Assembly (NCBI GenBank): GCA_002327785.1
Contig: DCUI01000129.1
Span: 1-21,024 of the forward strand
Reading direction: 5' to 3'
DNA length: 21,024 nt
Source of the DNA: Phycisphaerales bacterium UBA2218
Lineage (GTDB): Bacteria > Planctomycetota > Phycisphaerae > Sedimentisphaerales > Anaerobacaceae
Every line of letters begins with the position of its first letter. Positions within the stretch are counted from its first letter, which is position 1. Below, piece by piece: positions 6,903 to 15,029 of this stretch. The notes beneath the pieces are model-generated. The model was not told the DNA's origin. It searched no databases and saw nothing but the letters and a program-made list of their open reading frames with translations. A program made the position numbers and the translations under genes.

Positions 6903-7511
6903 ATGTACCCGAACCAGACTATAGGAAGGCCGCATTTCGGCCCTGGATATGTACCGTATTTCTACGCAGCAGGCCGCTTTGTGTCCTACGATCTGCCCCG
7001 GTCTGCTGCACCTTTGGAGGTACGATTCGTGCCCGGTTCCTCGTACGATTTCACTTCGGATCTGACCCGGAGGCGCGACTATTCGAGACCACAGACGGTC
7101 GAACAGGTGATCCGCCGAGGGTACCTGGCCATTCCCGAATCAGAGCCTGAGACCGCCCTGATCTCCGACAAGAAGCACACGGCTGGCCTCGGTTTGGATG
7201 ATGTCATCTCTCAGATTCGCAGGCGCTATGAGGTCTATGACAAGAACATCTACGAGCTCGAATGGTCCAAGTGTGAGGCCATCAACTGCCTGTACCGGCA
7301 CGAAGGCTACCATGGTCCTCCCGATAGCAAGGTCGAGTACTCCGTCAGTAAGAGGATGAACGAGCTGTACATGGAACAGCGCGCCGAACGCGTCAATCTG
7401 TGGCGGGATGTCTCGCGGTTGAGACTGCAACTGCCGGAAAACGCGCAGCAGTATCTGTCCGCCTACCGCAAGGTCTCGATCCTGGAGGATAGCGAGGGTG
7501 ATGCCCCTTGA
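6903..7511 (+). CDS. Unknown 202-aa protein, first gene of the ATPase-nuclease operon
   Basis: I cannot name the family. The start is ATG 6903, five bases after GGAGGTG; an in-frame ATG at 6861 lacks this site and would precede the hairpin. The N-terminal 60 residues are rich in aromatic residues, Pro and Gly (GPGYVPYFYAAGRFVSYD). From about residue 97 the protein is helical and charged (GLDDVISQIRRRYEVYDKNIYELEW, then a long helix around 145-190), possibly a coiled coil. It has no signal peptide or membrane segment. Its TGA stop overlaps the TTG start of the ATPase gene by four bases (TTGA), so the two are almost certainly translationally coupled and their products probably work together, perhaps as an adaptor or loading partner of the ATPase. 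That partnership is inferred from the operon structure only. Confidence 0.7.
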   Translation: MYPNQTIGRPHFGPGYVPYFYAAGRFVSYDLPRSAAPLEVRFVPGSSYDFTSDLTRRRDYSRPQTVEQVIRRGYLAIPESEPETALISDKKHTAGLGLDDVISQIRRRYEVYDKNIYELEWSKCEAINCLYRHEGYHGPPDSKVEYSVSKRMNELYMEQRAERVNLWRDVSRLRLQLPENAQQYLSAYRKVSILEDSEGDAP

Positions 7512-9622
7512 TCACCCGCATCCAGGAACTGTGCCGGCAGCTCAAGCCCGTTCTCGGCGCCAAGATCGACCGGTTATGGTCGGCGTATCTGGCGGAATCG
7601 GATGCAGGCGGCAAGGCCGACATCGAGCAGACGCTCGAGCTCCTGGCCGCCAAGCATCTTGGCAAGAGCTACGAACCGGACCGCTCGCCATTCCCGCCGC
7701 CGTCGAAGAAGTTCGCCTGCAGCGGCGATATCAAGCTCGGGACCGTGTCGTATGGCGGCCACGACTTGTACCCATTCTATTTGAAAAGCGACCGGCTGAA
7801 GGAGCACATACTCGTTGCCGGACGAAGCGGCTCGGGCAAGACGAATCTCACGTTTGTACTCATGGAAGGCATCATCGGCTCGCGGATCAAGGTCCTCGCC
7901 CTGGACTGGAAGCGCGGCTACCGGGACCTGGTCAGCCGCCACAAGACACTGCGGGTCTTCACCATTGGTCGCGATGTCGCGCCGTTTCGGTTCAATCCAC
8001 TGATCCCGCCGGCGGGCTGCGAACCGCACCTCTGGATCAAGCTGATCGTCGATGTGATCGCCTCGGCCTATCTCGGTGGCGAGGGTGTCATCAGCTTACT
8101 TGTCGCCGGACTGGACCACCTCTATTCGCAGTTTGGCGTCTTTGATGAGACCCAACGGGGCTGGCCCACGATCCAGGAACTGCTCGCGTGGCTGCGCACC
8201 GCCAAGCTCAAAGGCCGGGCCGCCATGTGGCAGGCGTCGGCGGAGAGGATCCTCTTGGGCATGACCTACGGCGAGTTCGGCGCGGTCCTGAACGCCCAGG
8301 ACAACAGTCACGTGGCCGAACTGCTGGACCACAACGTGGTCCTGGAGATGGATGGACTATCGAGCGCTTCCGATAGGGTGATGTTCTCCGAGGCCCTGAC
8401 GTTGTACCTGTACCGCTATCGTTTGTCGCAGGGTCCGCAGAAGCAACTGACCAACGTGATCATCCTCGAAGAGGCGCACAATCTCCTGCTGAAAAAGTCG
8501 AACGAGTCCAAGGAATCGGTCTTGGAGACATCCATTCGTATGGTTCGTCAATACGGCCTGGGGTACGTCTTCGTGGACCAATCGGCATCGCTGCTGAGTA
8601 AGGTGGCGTTCGCCAACTCCTACGCGACGCTCGCTCTGAGCCAGAAGCTCCGCTCCGATGTCCAGGCGATTGCCGGAGCCATGAACCTCTCCGATGAGCA
8701 GAAGGAGGCGCTCAATACTCTGCCTATCGGTACGGCGGTCGTCCGTCTGGCGGACGAACATCCGGAGCCATTCGTGGTCAAAATCCCCCTTTGCCCGATC
8801 CGGGAAGGCAGCGTGTCGGATTCACTCGTCAGAGCCCGATTTGCCGGTTGTTACGGCGATACCGCCTCGAATAGATTCAACCAGCGCCGGCCGGAGGCGA
8901 TTTCACCGATTCCACCGCCGGATAAGAACAGCGTAAGCAATCGGATCAACCAAGCGGCAAAAGAGGAAGATACCCGCCCACCATCCCCCCAGGAATCAGC
9001 AGAAAGCAATGCCTCTTCTGATTCCAAACCGAAACCGCCCAAGAATCTATCTCCAGAGGAGAAGAGATTCCTCGCTGATATCATCGCCCGGCCGCTCTCG
9101 ACCACCGTCACGCGCTATCATCGGCTGAATCTGTCCCGCCGCCGCGGCAATGCTGTACGGGAATCACTCGACTCCGCCCGCCTGATCGAGCGGGTCACCA
9201 TCGCCACCCGCTCCGGCCAAGTGGTGCTGTTTGAGCTTTCTAGCGCCGGCAGGGTCCTCTGTTCGGCGCTCGGGATCGACCCCGGCCCTCAGCCGCGCGA
9301 GAGCCTCGAACACATGTACTGGGTGGACCGGGCGGCTAGGCACTTCGAGCAGGAGGGGTATGAAATCCGCCGTGAGCACCCGGTCAAGGGCAATGGCGCT
9401 GTCGATATCCTCGCCCAGCGTCCCGGCGAGAAGGTCGCCGTTGAGATTGAGACCGGCAAGTCCGACACGAAGGAGAACCTGACCAAGATCGCCCACGCGG
9501 GCTTCGATCGAGTCGTATTGGTCGCCACCTCGCCGGCGGCGAGTGAGGTGTGTCAGAGGGTCGTGGCGGAGGTTACAGGGGGACCGCCGGTGCAACTGCT
9601 CAGTTGGCTGGATATTTCATAG
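7508..9622 (+). CDS. HerA-like ATPase fused to winged helix and PD-(D/E)XK-like nuclease
   Basis: This 704-aa protein starts at TTG 7508, within the stop of the previous gene, behind GAGGGTGA. Residues about 75-435 are a HerA/FtsK-type DUF87 motor: Walker A GRSGSGKT with K111, Walker B IILEEAH with E321-E322, and downstream arginine-containing helices. HerA motors form hexameric rings that pump DNA. Residues about 440-515 are a Pro/Ser/Glu-rich linker. Residues about 515-605 look like a winged helix (TRYHRLNLSRRRGNAVRESL). Residues about 610-704 look like a restriction-type nuclease domain with D633, E646-x-E648 and K651. HerA usually works with a separate nuclease such as NurA or with defence nucleases, so a motor, DNA reader and nuclease in one chain is notable. 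Roles in DNA processing, plasmid mobilisation or defence are all possible. The ATPase call is firm; the nuclease call is from motif shape. Confidence 0.85.
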   Translation: MITRIQELCRQLKPVLGAKIDRLWSAYLAESDAGGKADIEQTLELLAAKHLGKSYEPDRSPFPPPSKKFACSGDIKLGTVSYGGHDLYPFYLKSDRLKEHILVAGRSGSGKTNLTFVLMEGIIGSRIKVLALDWKRGYRDLVSRHKTLRVFTIGRDVAPFRFNPLIPPAGCEPHLWIKLIVDVIASAYLGGEGVISLLVAGLDHLYSQFGVFDETQRGWPTIQELLAWLRTAKLKGRAAMWQASAERILLGMTYGEFGAVLNAQDNSHVAELLDHNVVLEMDGLSSASDRVMFSEALTLYLYRYRLSQGPQKQLTNVIILEEAHNLLLKKSNESKESVLETSIRMVRQYGLGYVFVDQSASLLSKVAFANSYATLALSQKLRSDVQAIAGAMNLSDEQKEALNTLPIGTAVVRLADEHPEPFVVKIPLCPIREGSVSDSLVRARFAGCYGDTASNRFNQRRPEAISPIPPPDKNSVSNRINQAAKEEDTRPPSPQESAESNASSDSKPKPPKNLSPEEKRFLADIIARPLSTTVTRYHRLNLSRRRGNAVRESLDSARLIERVTIATRSGQVVLFELSSAGRVLCSALGIDPGPQPRESLEHMYWVDRAARHFEQEGYEIRREHPVKGNGAVDILAQRPGEKVAVEIETGKSDTKENLTKIAHAGFDRVVLVATSPAASEVCQRVVAEVTGGPPVQLLSWLDIS

Positions 9623-9664
9623 TGCCAAGGCGGCACATGCCTGGATCGCCAACGATCGGCCCAC

Positions 9665-9693
9665 TTGTGCCGTAGCGTGGGCGGGCTTACAAT
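9665..9693 (+). promoter_or_regulatory. Sigma-70-type promoter TTGTGC-N17-TACAAT
   Basis: TTGTGC (9665-9670), a 17-bp spacer and TACAAT (9688-9693) form a standard bacterial promoter about 70 bp ahead of the propeller gene at 9767. It contrasts with the TATA-like boxes of the accessory genes. Confidence 0.5.
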
Positions 9694-9766
9694 CCTCGAC
9701 TGTGTGTCCGGCAAAACGTTCGACGCCGAGATGTTCTCTGAGTGTGCGCGCGACCGAAGGTAGATT

Positions 9767-11056
9767 ATGAAACACATGAAACGCTCCTTTGCAGTATGCC
9801 TCGTTGCCATTTTGGTCTTGCCAGTGGCGCCGACGGTTTTTGCTGACGATTGGCCCAGTTGGCGCGGCCCAATGGGCAACGGTAGCACCTCAACCGGGAA
9901 CTATCCCACGGCCTGGAATGTCGAGCGTGTATCCTGGAAGTTTGCCTTGCCAGGGAAGGGGAGTTCCACTCCGATCATATGGAAGGACCGCATCTACCTC
10001 ACCACCCCCGACGAGGGGCAGGATGCCGTCCTGGCGCTGGACCTTCAAGGCACACAGATGTGGTTGACTCGGCTCGACGCCCAAAGTCCGCCCAAACACC
10101 GCATCCTCAGTTCGGGCTGCAATGGGTCTCCCGTCACAGACGGCAAAGGGATATTCGTGCACTTCCGTAGTGGGCGTCTCAGCGCGCTCGACTTGGACGG
10201 GTCTGTTCGCTGGACCATTGATCTGACCGCCAAGTTTGGACCCGAGAAGCTCTATTGGGACTCCGGCACTTCACCCGTGCTGACGGACGATTGCGTGATC
10301 CTGAGTCGGTTGCACCAAGGTGATTCCTGGATTGCAGGATTCGACAAGGCGACCGGAGAACTGCGTTGGCAACAGAAACGCAATTACGAGGTGCCGAGCG
10401 AGAATGACAATGGATACGCCACCCCGGTCTTCTTCACGTACCGAGGACGTACGGCATTTCTCATCTGGGGCGCCGATCATTTAACGGCCCATTCTGCGTC
10501 CGATGGCTCACTGCTGTGGACATGCGACCAGTTCAATCCCGAGGGTAGAGCGAATTGGCCGGCCATTGCGTCGCCTGTTATCTCCGGGAATCTGGCCATT
10601 GTGCCTGTGGGACGAGACGATCGTCCGAGGCAAGGGCATCTGTATGCCATAGGCCTTGACGGCTCCGGAGATGTGACGAACACACATCACGTCTGGAAAC
10701 GAGACGATGTAGGAGTATTCGTGAGTTCACCTGCGGTGTATAAGGATCGCGCTTACCTCCTGCGACCGCGTGGCGGCATCGTCTGTCTTGATCCGGCTAC
10801 AGGAAGCACGATTTGGACCGGGTCACTGCCCCGGGGAAACGCGACCTTCTACGCATCACCCGTGATCGCGAACGGAGTCCTCTACGCGGCCCGTGAAGAC
10901 GGCATCGTTTTCGCCGTACGCGTGGAGGACAAGTTCGAACTCTTGAGTGAGAACCCGATGGGGGAGCGAATTATTGCGTCCCCGGTAATCGCCGACGGTC
11001 GGTTGCTGTTACGGGGCGACGAACACCTGTTCTGCGTAGAGGCGGGCCAGCGTTAA
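9767..11056 (+). CDS. Secreted PQQ-type beta-propeller protein
   Basis: This 429-aa protein has a Sec signal peptide (residues 1 to about 26, ending VFA-DD) followed at once by DWPSWRGP, the opening typical of PQQ-like (outer-membrane-assembly-type) beta-propellers that are abundant in planctomycetes and related phyla. Repeated blades show the pattern of a Val-Leu-Ala-Leu-Asp strand followed by a Gly/Trp turn, for example VLALDLQGTQMW (about 89-100), IWTGSLPRG near 345 and several SSPVI/ASPVI strand starts. The ATG at 9767 has AAGG seven bases upstream. These proteins are exported scaffolds or possible quinoprotein-like enzymes; no residues here prove PQQ binding. It follows the accessory block but carries a normal bacterial promoter, so it belongs with the surface and polysaccharide genes. 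A long hairpin lies downstream, facing the convergent sialidase-like gene. Confidence 0.85.
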   Translation: MKHMKRSFAVCLVAILVLPVAPTVFADDWPSWRGPMGNGSTSTGNYPTAWNVERVSWKFALPGKGSSTPIIWKDRIYLTTPDEGQDAVLALDLQGTQMWLTRLDAQSPPKHRILSSGCNGSPVTDGKGIFVHFRSGRLSALDLDGSVRWTIDLTAKFGPEKLYWDSGTSPVLTDDCVILSRLHQGDSWIAGFDKATGELRWQQKRNYEVPSENDNGYATPVFFTYRGRTAFLIWGADHLTAHSASDGSLLWTCDQFNPEGRANWPAIASPVISGNLAIVPVGRDDRPRQGHLYAIGLDGSGDVTNTHHVWKRDDVGVFVSSPAVYKDRAYLLRPRGGIVCLDPATGSTIWTGSLPRGNATFYASPVIANGVLYAAREDGIVFAVRVEDKFELLSENPMGERIIASPVIADGRLLLRGDEHLFCVEAGQR

Positions 11057-11217
11057 TGTCGGGAGTGCTTGGACCAGAGCGTATGGAAAGCGTCACGCCC
11101 ATTTACGGGGTGAGAAGCGGGCAAGACGGGTTTGGGCAGAAAGCAGGGGGACAAGCGGAGGAAGCTGGATAGCGGCAGGAACTCATGACTGATGGGGCGA
11201 ACTCCTACTGCCTTGGA

Positions 11218-11250
11218 GGGGGTATTCGTTCTGGTTGAACGTTTACCCCC
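11218..11250. terminator. Long hairpin between convergent genes, possible bidirectional terminator
   Basis: GGGGGTA (11218-11224) pairs with TACCCCC (11244-11250), and inside it CGTTC (11227-11231) pairs with GAACG (11237-11241), with symmetric TT/TT internal loops and a 5-nt apical loop. It sits between the convergent propeller and sialidase-like genes and can fold on either strand. No T-run follows, so it may act as a stability or pause element instead of a classical terminator. The 3' arm runs into a tract of nine C (11246-11254). The rest of 11057-11343 holds nothing else that I recognise. Confidence 0.4.
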
Positions 11251-11339
11251 CCCCTGTGTAGATGGCACTCGGCTCCCTGGAATCGAGACGGGGCACGGCG
11301 AAGAGTGGGGGCTCCACGATGGATGGTGTTTTCTTCTTG

Positions 11340-11368
11340 TTGGTCAGTTGTTTTTGGGCACTGACCAA
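11340..11368. repeat. Perfect 9-bp inverted repeat over the sialidase stop codon
   Basis: TTGGTCAGT (11340-11348) and ACTGACCAA (11360-11368) flank an 11-nt loop. The minus-strand stop codon (11344-11346) lies inside one arm. There is no T-run, so terminator function is uncertain. Confidence 0.4.
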
Positions 11369-12453
11369 ATGGTCGCCGTGATGAATCGCTCGCTGCGGGG
11401 CTCGTCCAGCCAGTAATAGATCGTGACAAGTCTGCCGTCCGGTCGTTGCACAGTCCGCGTATAACCGATATCAGGTTCGCCCGCACCGCGGCGCAGAACA
11501 TATTCCTGCCCCCAGGTGGCACCCTCATCGCTACTGAACACTGCGCGGATGGTGCGTGGCTCGTTGCGGTTGGCATACGTGATACAGAGGCGCCCATCGG
11601 CGAGGTGAATCATGGTGGGTGGATTACCGCTGTGCCCACCGGTGTCCTCGACCGGATGGGCGAGCCACTGCCAACTGAGACCACCGTCCCGCGAACGGAA
11701 CAGCTCGATGAAATTGTGTTCCCTGGGGTCGTTGTCGCGGCGGCGAAGGGCGACCAGGAAATCCCCGTTGGGCATCCGAGTCGAAGATGGCATGATCGAG
11801 TAGCCGCCGTGAGGTTCTGGTCCGATCCAGGCGAACTGGTTCCAGTACCTGCCACCAGTACGCGTGCGAGCGCAGAAAGGCCGCCCCTCTCGATCATTGG
11901 TCTTTTGCGCCGTGAGAAAGAGGATCAGATCCTGTGAGCCCAGGACGTGATAGTCTGTGCGCGCACGCAAATGCAGATCGGCAAAAGGCAGGCGGAAGGG
12001 GCCTTGCCAGGTTCGCCCTCGGTCCGGGGAAATGAAGGCTGTGTCACCCCGGGCGTTCAGAGCAAACCCCGGGGCATCGAAGGCAATGTCCGTCGGGAAT
12101 GGCTTAGGTTCGCCCTCAGGATAGCCGGCGGGGAAGACCGACCAGGTTTCGCCGCCGTCCAAGCTTCGTGCCAGCATGGGACGCTGCGGACGTCCAGGGT
12201 CGATTTGGTGCAAGCCTTGTTGTGCCGGCGGTGCCAAATAGCCAAGGTTGAAGCCCACCACAATTTCGTTGCCCCACTGCCAGATGCCGTTGTTGGCAGG
12301 CCATCCCGCAAACCGGCCTTTCTCATAGAACACCTTCAGGTGCTGGGCGGTTTCGATCGTGACGGCCGTGTCGTTTGTCATGGCAGCCACGGGAGTCGCC
12401 ATTGCTATCAGCAAGGCAAAGCCGAGCCAGGGGCATCCGCGAGGGTGGGTCAT
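11344..12453 (-). CDS. Secreted sialidase-like BNR/Asp-box propeller protein
   Basis: This 369-aa protein starts at ATG 12453, which has AAAGGAG about 11 bases upstream; a TTG eight codons earlier lies before that site and is unlikely. A signal peptide (FALLIAMATPVAA, to about residue 24) directs export. Four Asp boxes of the form SxDxGxTW are visible: SLDGGETW (97-104), SPDRGRTW (142-149), SRDGGLSW (254-261) and SSDEGATW (307-314), with a degenerate fifth near 197-204. This marks a six-bladed sialidase fold. The GRFAGWPANNGIW stretch near residue 46 carries an early Arg that could bind the substrate carboxylate, and R333 in YTRTVQRPDG is another candidate. The family includes exo-sialidases but also other hydrolases and lyases, so the substrate is uncertain. 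It is convergent with the propeller gene and sits beside sulfatases, fitting a glycan-degradation role. Confidence 0.8.
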   Translation of the reverse strand: MTHPRGCPWLGFALLIAMATPVAAMTNDTAVTIETAQHLKVFYEKGRFAGWPANNGIWQWGNEIVVGFNLGYLAPPAQQGLHQIDPGRPQRPMLARSLDGGETWSVFPAGYPEGEPKPFPTDIAFDAPGFALNARGDTAFISPDRGRTWQGPFRLPFADLHLRARTDYHVLGSQDLILFLTAQKTNDREGRPFCARTRTGGRYWNQFAWIGPEPHGGYSIMPSSTRMPNGDFLVALRRRDNDPREHNFIELFRSRDGGLSWQWLAHPVEDTGGHSGNPPTMIHLADGRLCITYANRNEPRTIRAVFSSDEGATWGQEYVLRRGAGEPDIGYTRTVQRPDGRLVTIYYWLDEPRSERFITATIWSVPKNN

Positions 12454-12548
12454 GAGTCTGCAACTCCTTTTCCGCAAGTTCTATCCTTTGCCCGGGTCAT
12501 GTTGCCCGATGCTATCACCAAACAGATTCGCATGCTTCATCCCTCTCG

Positions 12549-12932
12549 CTATTTCGGTTTCTTCTTGCCCTCGCTCTTCAGTTGCTCCAAACGGGCCAGG
12601 GCCTCCCGTTTGCCCAGCTGACGAAGAGAGGCAATCCGTGCCACCTGCTGCTTGCGCGGGCGGGATGCCTCCTGCTCCCAGTTGTAGATGGTCTGGTCAG
12701 CCACGCCGATGAGTTTGCCGTAGTCACCAGCGGAAAGCCCAAGGCGCTGCCGCTGCGAACGCAAGCCCTTGGCAGTGAATCGCACACGCCCCGCATCGAC
12801 CTCAGCGACTTGGGACGGGACACTCTTGAGCATCTGCTTTTCGAGTGGGGCGACCTTGCGTTGAAGATAGGACACCCGGCGTTTCATTTCGGCAATGTCT
12901 TTGCGTTACTCGGCCGAGGCCCTCTTAATAGG
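12549..12932 (-). pseudogene. HTH (XRE-like) regulator, C-terminal fragment with in-frame stop
   Basis: From ATG 12887 the frame encodes 112 aa: a coiled-coil start (MKRRVSYLQRKVAPLEKQM), then an XRE-type helix-turn-helix with LRSQRQRLGLSAGDYGKLIG and QTIYNWEQEASRPRKQQ, and a tail GKREALARLEQL. This matches, from memory, a planctomycete HTH family of about 150 aa whose N-terminus reads M-x-x-I-A-x-V-L-K-E-E-I. Here that N-terminus is absent. Upstream of the ATG the homology continues in frame as PIKRASAE, then TAA (12908-12906) where the family has Tyr, then RKDIAE. So the gene is broken twice: it has a nonsense codon and has lost its first ~25-30 codons. The missing start appears at 16465-16527, on the far side of two sulfatase genes. 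No ribosome site precedes ATG 12887, so expression is doubtful. Confidence 0.75.
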
Positions 12933-13089
12933 CGAAAAGCAATCGATATCGCCATAATCGCCTCGAACCTCGATTGGTCAAACGCATCCGGCAACGTTAC
13001 AGCCTTCTGAAGATCCCAAGAGAACAAGCCCAAAGGACCTTAACTTGGGGCCATTGGGCAATATTTGTAGCCTACGACCAAGACAGTCG
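12933..13089. other. Junction between HTH fragment and sulfatase 1
   Basis: This 157-bp non-coding stretch should contain the right-hand breakpoint of the sulfatase insertion, since homology to the HTH gene ends near 12932. I see no terminal inverted repeat, transposase remnant or target duplication shared with the other junction near 16470. Confidence 0.35.
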
Positions 13090-14550
13090 CTACTGGATCA
13101 CGGGCTCAACCGCAGCATCACGACCAGCCAACGATTCACGGTGGTCCCCGCACCGCGCACGGAGCGACCGAAGGGTGTCGACGTAGATCGGATCACCGGC
13201 TAGGTCCTTCTCCTCAAGCGGGTCTACGTCCAAGTCAAAGAGTTGTTCCAGCGGCGGTTCGGGGTCGGTGTAACGAATGTATTTCCACCGGTCTGTACGA
13301 ACGCCCTCGCACCGGGGAATGGGGCGGCGGGGAGGCGACGTGTTGTACACATGTTCGTAATACCAATCCTCACGGCCCTTCGCTTCCGGATCGCCCAGCA
13401 TGGGCTGCAAGTCCATACCCTGCATGGTGTCCGATGCTGGAATGCCGGCCATGGCCAGGATCGTCGGAGCCAAGTCGATGTTTAGGGCCATCTGTTTACG
13501 TCGTCCGCGTGCAGACACTGGCAATCGCGGGTCCATGATTACCAGCGGCACCCGGATGGATTCCTCGTACATCAGCCACTTTCCCCCCAGTCCGTGTGCG
13601 CCGTCCATAGAGCCATTGTCGGACGTGTGGATGATCACTGTGTTCTTGTCCAGCCCTCGTTGCTTCAGGGCTTGCCGGATTTGACCCATGGCCAAGTCCG
13701 CCCGGCTATTGTAACCGTGGAGCTTACGCATTGTCTCCTGATAGGCTTGCGGATTTCCTAGCCAGTTCGATTGGTTGTTGAGGCCGTTACGCACAATCTC
13801 CGGTAAGGCCTCGAAAGAGTTGGTGGTCAGATTCGTCGGCAGCGGGAATATAGTGTCGCGGTAGGGATCGGGGAATTCTGGATCCCAGTAATTCAAAGGC
13901 CCGTGTGGTTCCTTGAAGGCCATGATCAGGCAGAACGGTCGGTTCGGGTTTACCTCGTCGAGGAATGCCGTCGCCTTCTCGGTCATCACCGTGGTCAGGT
14001 AGCGTTCCTTGCCGCCCACGACCTGCTTGAACTCAATCATCTGGGGGAATCCGTACCAGAGATCGAACTCATCGGCCGGCATCGACGGGACCTTCCCCGA
14101 AATGGGAGCGCCGATGGCGTACTTGCCCAGCAGGGCTGTACGGTACCCGTTTTGCCGGAGGAGGGCGGGGAACGTCTTTTTCCATTGTTCGGCCGCGAGG
14201 GGTGTCCTGAAATCCCGCACACCGTGACAGCGCATGTGCTGGCCTGTGTAGAGACTGGCCCGACTGCAACAGCAGATGGCGGTGGTGACGAAAGAGTTTT
14301 CGAACAACACGCCCTCGGAGGCGAGTTGGTCCATGTTGGGAGTCTTGAGCTCAGGGGCACCCGTACAACGCATCCCGTTGTACGGCTGGTCGTCGAGGTA
14401 AAACAAAACGAAGTTCGGCCTCGAATTCACGGCTGCAGAAGCAGAACCGCCAGTTCGACCGACGGAACATCCCGACAATGCCGCTCCCGTAGCCACCGTC
14501 CCAGCAGTTCTGAACAAGAAGTTCCTTCGATTCATCTTCATATTGGTCAT
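13090..14550 (-). CDS. Tat-exported lipoprotein sulfatase with unusual CCCSR active site
   Basis: This 486-aa type I sulfatase has a twin-arginine leader (NRRNFLF, R8-R9) and a lipobox ALSGC with C28, so it is probably folded in the cytoplasm, exported by Tat and anchored as a lipoprotein. Metal ligands are D53-D54 and D311-N312; the FVTTAI stretch leads into the catalytic motif and SLYTGQ follows it. The motif reads C93-C94-C95-S96-R97, so the third position, normally Pro (or Ala) in CxPxR, is Cys. Formylglycine formation normally needs this Pro/Ala, so activity or maturation may differ. The rest of the protein, including the KYIRYTD and EEKDLAGDP C-terminal region, looks intact, and length is normal. 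ATG 14550 is the first of three close Met codons and has only a weak AGGGA/AGAAG site. It is the distal sulfatase of a pair inserted between halves of an HTH gene. Confidence 0.87.
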   Translation of the reverse strand: MTNMKMNRRNFLFRTAGTVATGAALSGCSVGRTGGSASAAVNSRPNFVLFYLDDQPYNGMRCTGAPELKTPNMDQLASEGVLFENSFVTTAICCCSRASLYTGQHMRCHGVRDFRTPLAAEQWKKTFPALLRQNGYRTALLGKYAIGAPISGKVPSMPADEFDLWYGFPQMIEFKQVVGGKERYLTTVMTEKATAFLDEVNPNRPFCLIMAFKEPHGPLNYWDPEFPDPYRDTIFPLPTNLTTNSFEALPEIVRNGLNNQSNWLGNPQAYQETMRKLHGYNSRADLAMGQIRQALKQRGLDKNTVIIHTSDNGSMDGAHGLGGKWLMYEESIRVPLVIMDPRLPVSARGRRKQMALNIDLAPTILAMAGIPASDTMQGMDLQPMLGDPEAKGREDWYYEHVYNTSPPRRPIPRCEGVRTDRWKYIRYTDPEPPLEQLFDLDVDPLEEKDLAGDPIYVDTLRSLRARCGDHRESLAGRDAAVEPVIQ

Positions 14551-14592
14551 GTTGTTCTTCTGGTCCCTGATAATCCAAACACTGTTGATTCA

Positions 14593-14622
14593 CTGACAGG
14601 CCTGCTGCACCAGGCCCGTCAG
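14593..14622 (-). promoter_or_regulatory. 12-bp hairpin upstream of sulfatase 1
   Basis: On the minus strand CTGACGGGCCTG and CAGGCCTGTCAG pair over 12 bp, with one G-U, around the loop GTGCAG. On the plus strand the same position would be an A-C mismatch, so it fits a minus-strand RNA best. It lies 43 bp before the start codon and could be a leader structure, the end of the upstream sulfatase transcript, or an operator. Confidence 0.45.
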
Positions 14623-14649
14623 CATACCCTAGAACACATAGAAAACCAA
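14621..14649 (-). promoter_or_regulatory. Possible promoter TTGGTT-N17-TATGCT for sulfatase 1
   Basis: On the minus strand TTGGTT (14649-14644), a 17-bp spacer and TATGCT (14626-14621) resemble a bacterial promoter. The predicted start near 14614 would fall inside the adjacent hairpin sequence. Confidence 0.3.
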
Positions 14650-15029
14650 GTAGACAGGCGGGGCAACGGTCGGATGCCGCCCAAGTCCAGCCCGAGTTCT
14701 GACATCAACTCGTTGCAGACATACGTATTGTGCACGGATGTTGGCGCCCATGCGGTCCTGCCTGGAGACGCCTCTCTGCCGTATGGCGGTGCATAGTTCT
14801 GGCTGAACTGTGCCCCTCTGTGAGATTGGCTCATGCGGTTGCCGGCTACGAGCAACGCAGCAACGAGCGATGCGGGGTCGTACCGTTGACAGTGACTGCC
14901 CGGGAAGCGACGGGTTCTCTGGGATGCAAGTGCCTTTGTCGCAGAGGAATCGGTACGTGCCCATGATGCCCGGCTGACGCTCGACAGGCGCAGGGCCTTC
15001 GAGGGAGAGGGGGCCACCCTCTTTCCGCT

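Larger units (their letters stand above)
14551..15029. other. 479-bp spacer between the two sulfatase genes
   Basis: No convincing gene is present; open frames on the minus strand lack ribosome sites and protein-like composition. Two hairpins are visible: 14788-14816, where GCATAGTTC pairs with GAACTGTGC, and 14593-14622 next to sulfatase 1. A minus-strand promoter-like pair lies at 14649-14621. The length and separate promoter suggest that the sulfatases are not one tight operon. Confidence 0.4.

Noticed and set aside
11246..11254. Nine-C tract as a phase-variation switch
   Set aside because: It lies between convergent genes, not in a coding region or promoter, and is explained as part of the adjacent hairpin arm.
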